Positions 7,410-7,668 of a DNA stretch of 7,668 nt are shown one piece after another (position 1 is the first letter of the stretch; each line of letters begins with the position of its first letter). Source of the stretch: PWND01 sp964614525. Lineage in GTDB: Bacteria > Bacteroidota > Bacteroidia > Bacteroidales > UBA7960. A program made the position numbers and the translations under genes. The notes below the pieces were generated by a model. The model saw only the letters and a program-made list of their open reading frames with translations. It ran no database searches and was not told the origin of the DNA. Where the stretch lies: NCBI GenBank assembly GCA_964614525.1, contig CAZTPA010000100.1, positions 1 through 7,668 on the forward strand. Reading direction: 5' to 3'.

Positions 7410-7584
7410 GGTACGAAAAGATGTATTTCTGAAGCAATATCGCATGACCTAAGAAAATGGAATATTTGCGAGCAGAGCAATGACTCAGCTTATGAGTATA
7501 GGAATAATTTACAAAACTGAAAATGGAGGTAATTTCTTTGATCCTGTTTTGAAATTTTGGATACACAAAACCATTTATGCCTAA
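7408..7584 (+). pseudogene. Broken reading frame between cas3 and the cas4 stub, possibly an AAA-ATPase winged-helix remnant
   Basis: This frame reads MVRKDVFLKQYRMT, hits TAA at 7450-7452, then continues as ENGIFASRAMTQLMSIG, IIYKTENGG and NFFDPVLKFWIHKTIYA to a stop at 7582-7584. The codon at the stop differs from AAA (Lys) by one base, so a single nonsense change would explain the break. The pattern FLKQY, then SRAMTQLM, GIIY, DPVLKFWI resembles the C-terminal winged helix of AAA-type ATPases common in Bacteroidota, where a helix-turn-helix is followed by a DP-x-(F/L)-x-x-W(L/I) ending. That likeness is from memory and weak. If right, this is only the 3' end of such a gene, with no ATPase domain present. 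A 34-codon ORF from ATG 7480 to the same stop could also be an intact microprotein. Its TAA shares one base with the next ATG (TAATG at 7582-7586). Confidence 0.35.
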
Positions 7585-7631
7585 TGCACATTACCGGTAC
7601 ACATTTTTACTACTACTTAGTCAATCCTTAA
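7584..7631 (+). pseudogene. cas4: Cas4 N-terminal stub, disrupted after 13 codons
   Basis: From ATG 7584 the frame reads MHITGTHFYYYLV and then N-P-stop (TAA 7629-7631). Cas4 proteins of I-B systems typically begin M-x-ITGT-x-x-x-YY-x-(V/I)-C followed by RKLWLF, and cas4 is the gene expected after cas3 in an I-B operon, so the match in both sequence and position is persuasive. Directly where the first iron-sulfur cysteine and RKLWLF should come, the sequence changes to something with no Cas4 likeness in any forward frame. A simple frameshift is therefore unlikely; a deletion, insertion or recombination junction near 7620-7625 is more likely. Cas4 is the exonuclease that processes prespacers to the right length and PAM during spacer acquisition, and this stub cannot function. 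Whether the rest of cas4 continues beyond an inserted element is outside the window. Confidence 0.6.
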
Positions 7632-7668
7632 AAACAACACAAAGTGATAATAATCAACAAGATAATGT
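7623..7668. other. Unassigned sequence beyond the cas4 breakpoint
   Basis: These 46 bases are A-rich and hold no recognisable gene, repeat unit or CRISPR array before the window ends. They could be the edge of an inserted mobile element or the far side of a deletion. The stretch is too short to tell, and no terminal inverted repeat or target duplication can be judged from one side. Confidence 0.4.

Noticed and set aside
7333..7566. 77-codon minus-strand open frame spanning the cas3 end and the following gap
   Set aside because: It overlaps the cas3 C terminus, shows no domain, and would be convergent with the operon without a visible start signal. The plus-strand frame explains the gap better.
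7591..7598. TACCGGTA palindrome as an operator or integration site
   Set aside because: Bases 7592-7599 are ordinary Cas4 codons (ITGT), an 8-base palindrome is expected by chance, and no partner copy is seen.
7391..7668. Possible CRISPR array or leader after the cas genes
   Set aside because: No direct repeats of 25-40 bases with regular spacing are present in this tail or elsewhere in the window.

Overview
The window is the core of a type I-B CRISPR-Cas operon read entirely on the + strand, probably from a member of the Bacteroidota. The host assignment is inference. It rests on the low G+C, AT-rich leaders without a Shine-Dalgarno sequence ahead of most starts, and Csh1/Csh2/Cas5h-type proteins whose flavour resembles Bacteroidales and Flavobacteria systems.

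Layout from left to right: the last 19 codons of cas6 (guide RNA endonuclease, 2-61); cas8b/csh1, the large Cascade subunit (90-1970), which may also encode a Cas11-like small subunit from an internal start near 1572; cas7/csh2, the backbone subunit (1992-2924); an unexpected DUF1016/YhcG-type PD-(D/E)xK nuclease gene (2930-3961); cas5 (3958-4767); and cas3, an HD nuclease fused to a helicase (4736-7390). Gaps are tiny or negative: 28, 21 and 5 bases, then a 4-base overlap and a 32-base overlap. The whole block therefore looks like one transcript with translational coupling at its 3' end.

How the genes should work together: Cas6 cuts the precursor crRNA. Cas8b, Cas7, Cas5 and possibly Cas11 assemble on the crRNA as Cascade. 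Cas3 is then recruited to unwind and shred the target DNA. All catalytic motifs of Cas3 can be read, so the interference module appears intact.

Two things depart from a textbook I-B locus. First, an intact DUF1016 nuclease gene sits between cas7 and cas5, fitted into the operon so tightly that its stop overlaps the cas5 start. Second, the 3' side is disturbed. After cas3 there is a stretch of about 190 bases holding a reading frame with one in-frame stop, weakly like the C-terminal winged helix of AAA-type ATPases. It is followed by the first 13 codons of a recognisable cas4, which then breaks into unrelated sequence and a stop. Adaptation genes (the rest of cas4, cas1, cas2) and a CRISPR array are not visible before the window ends.
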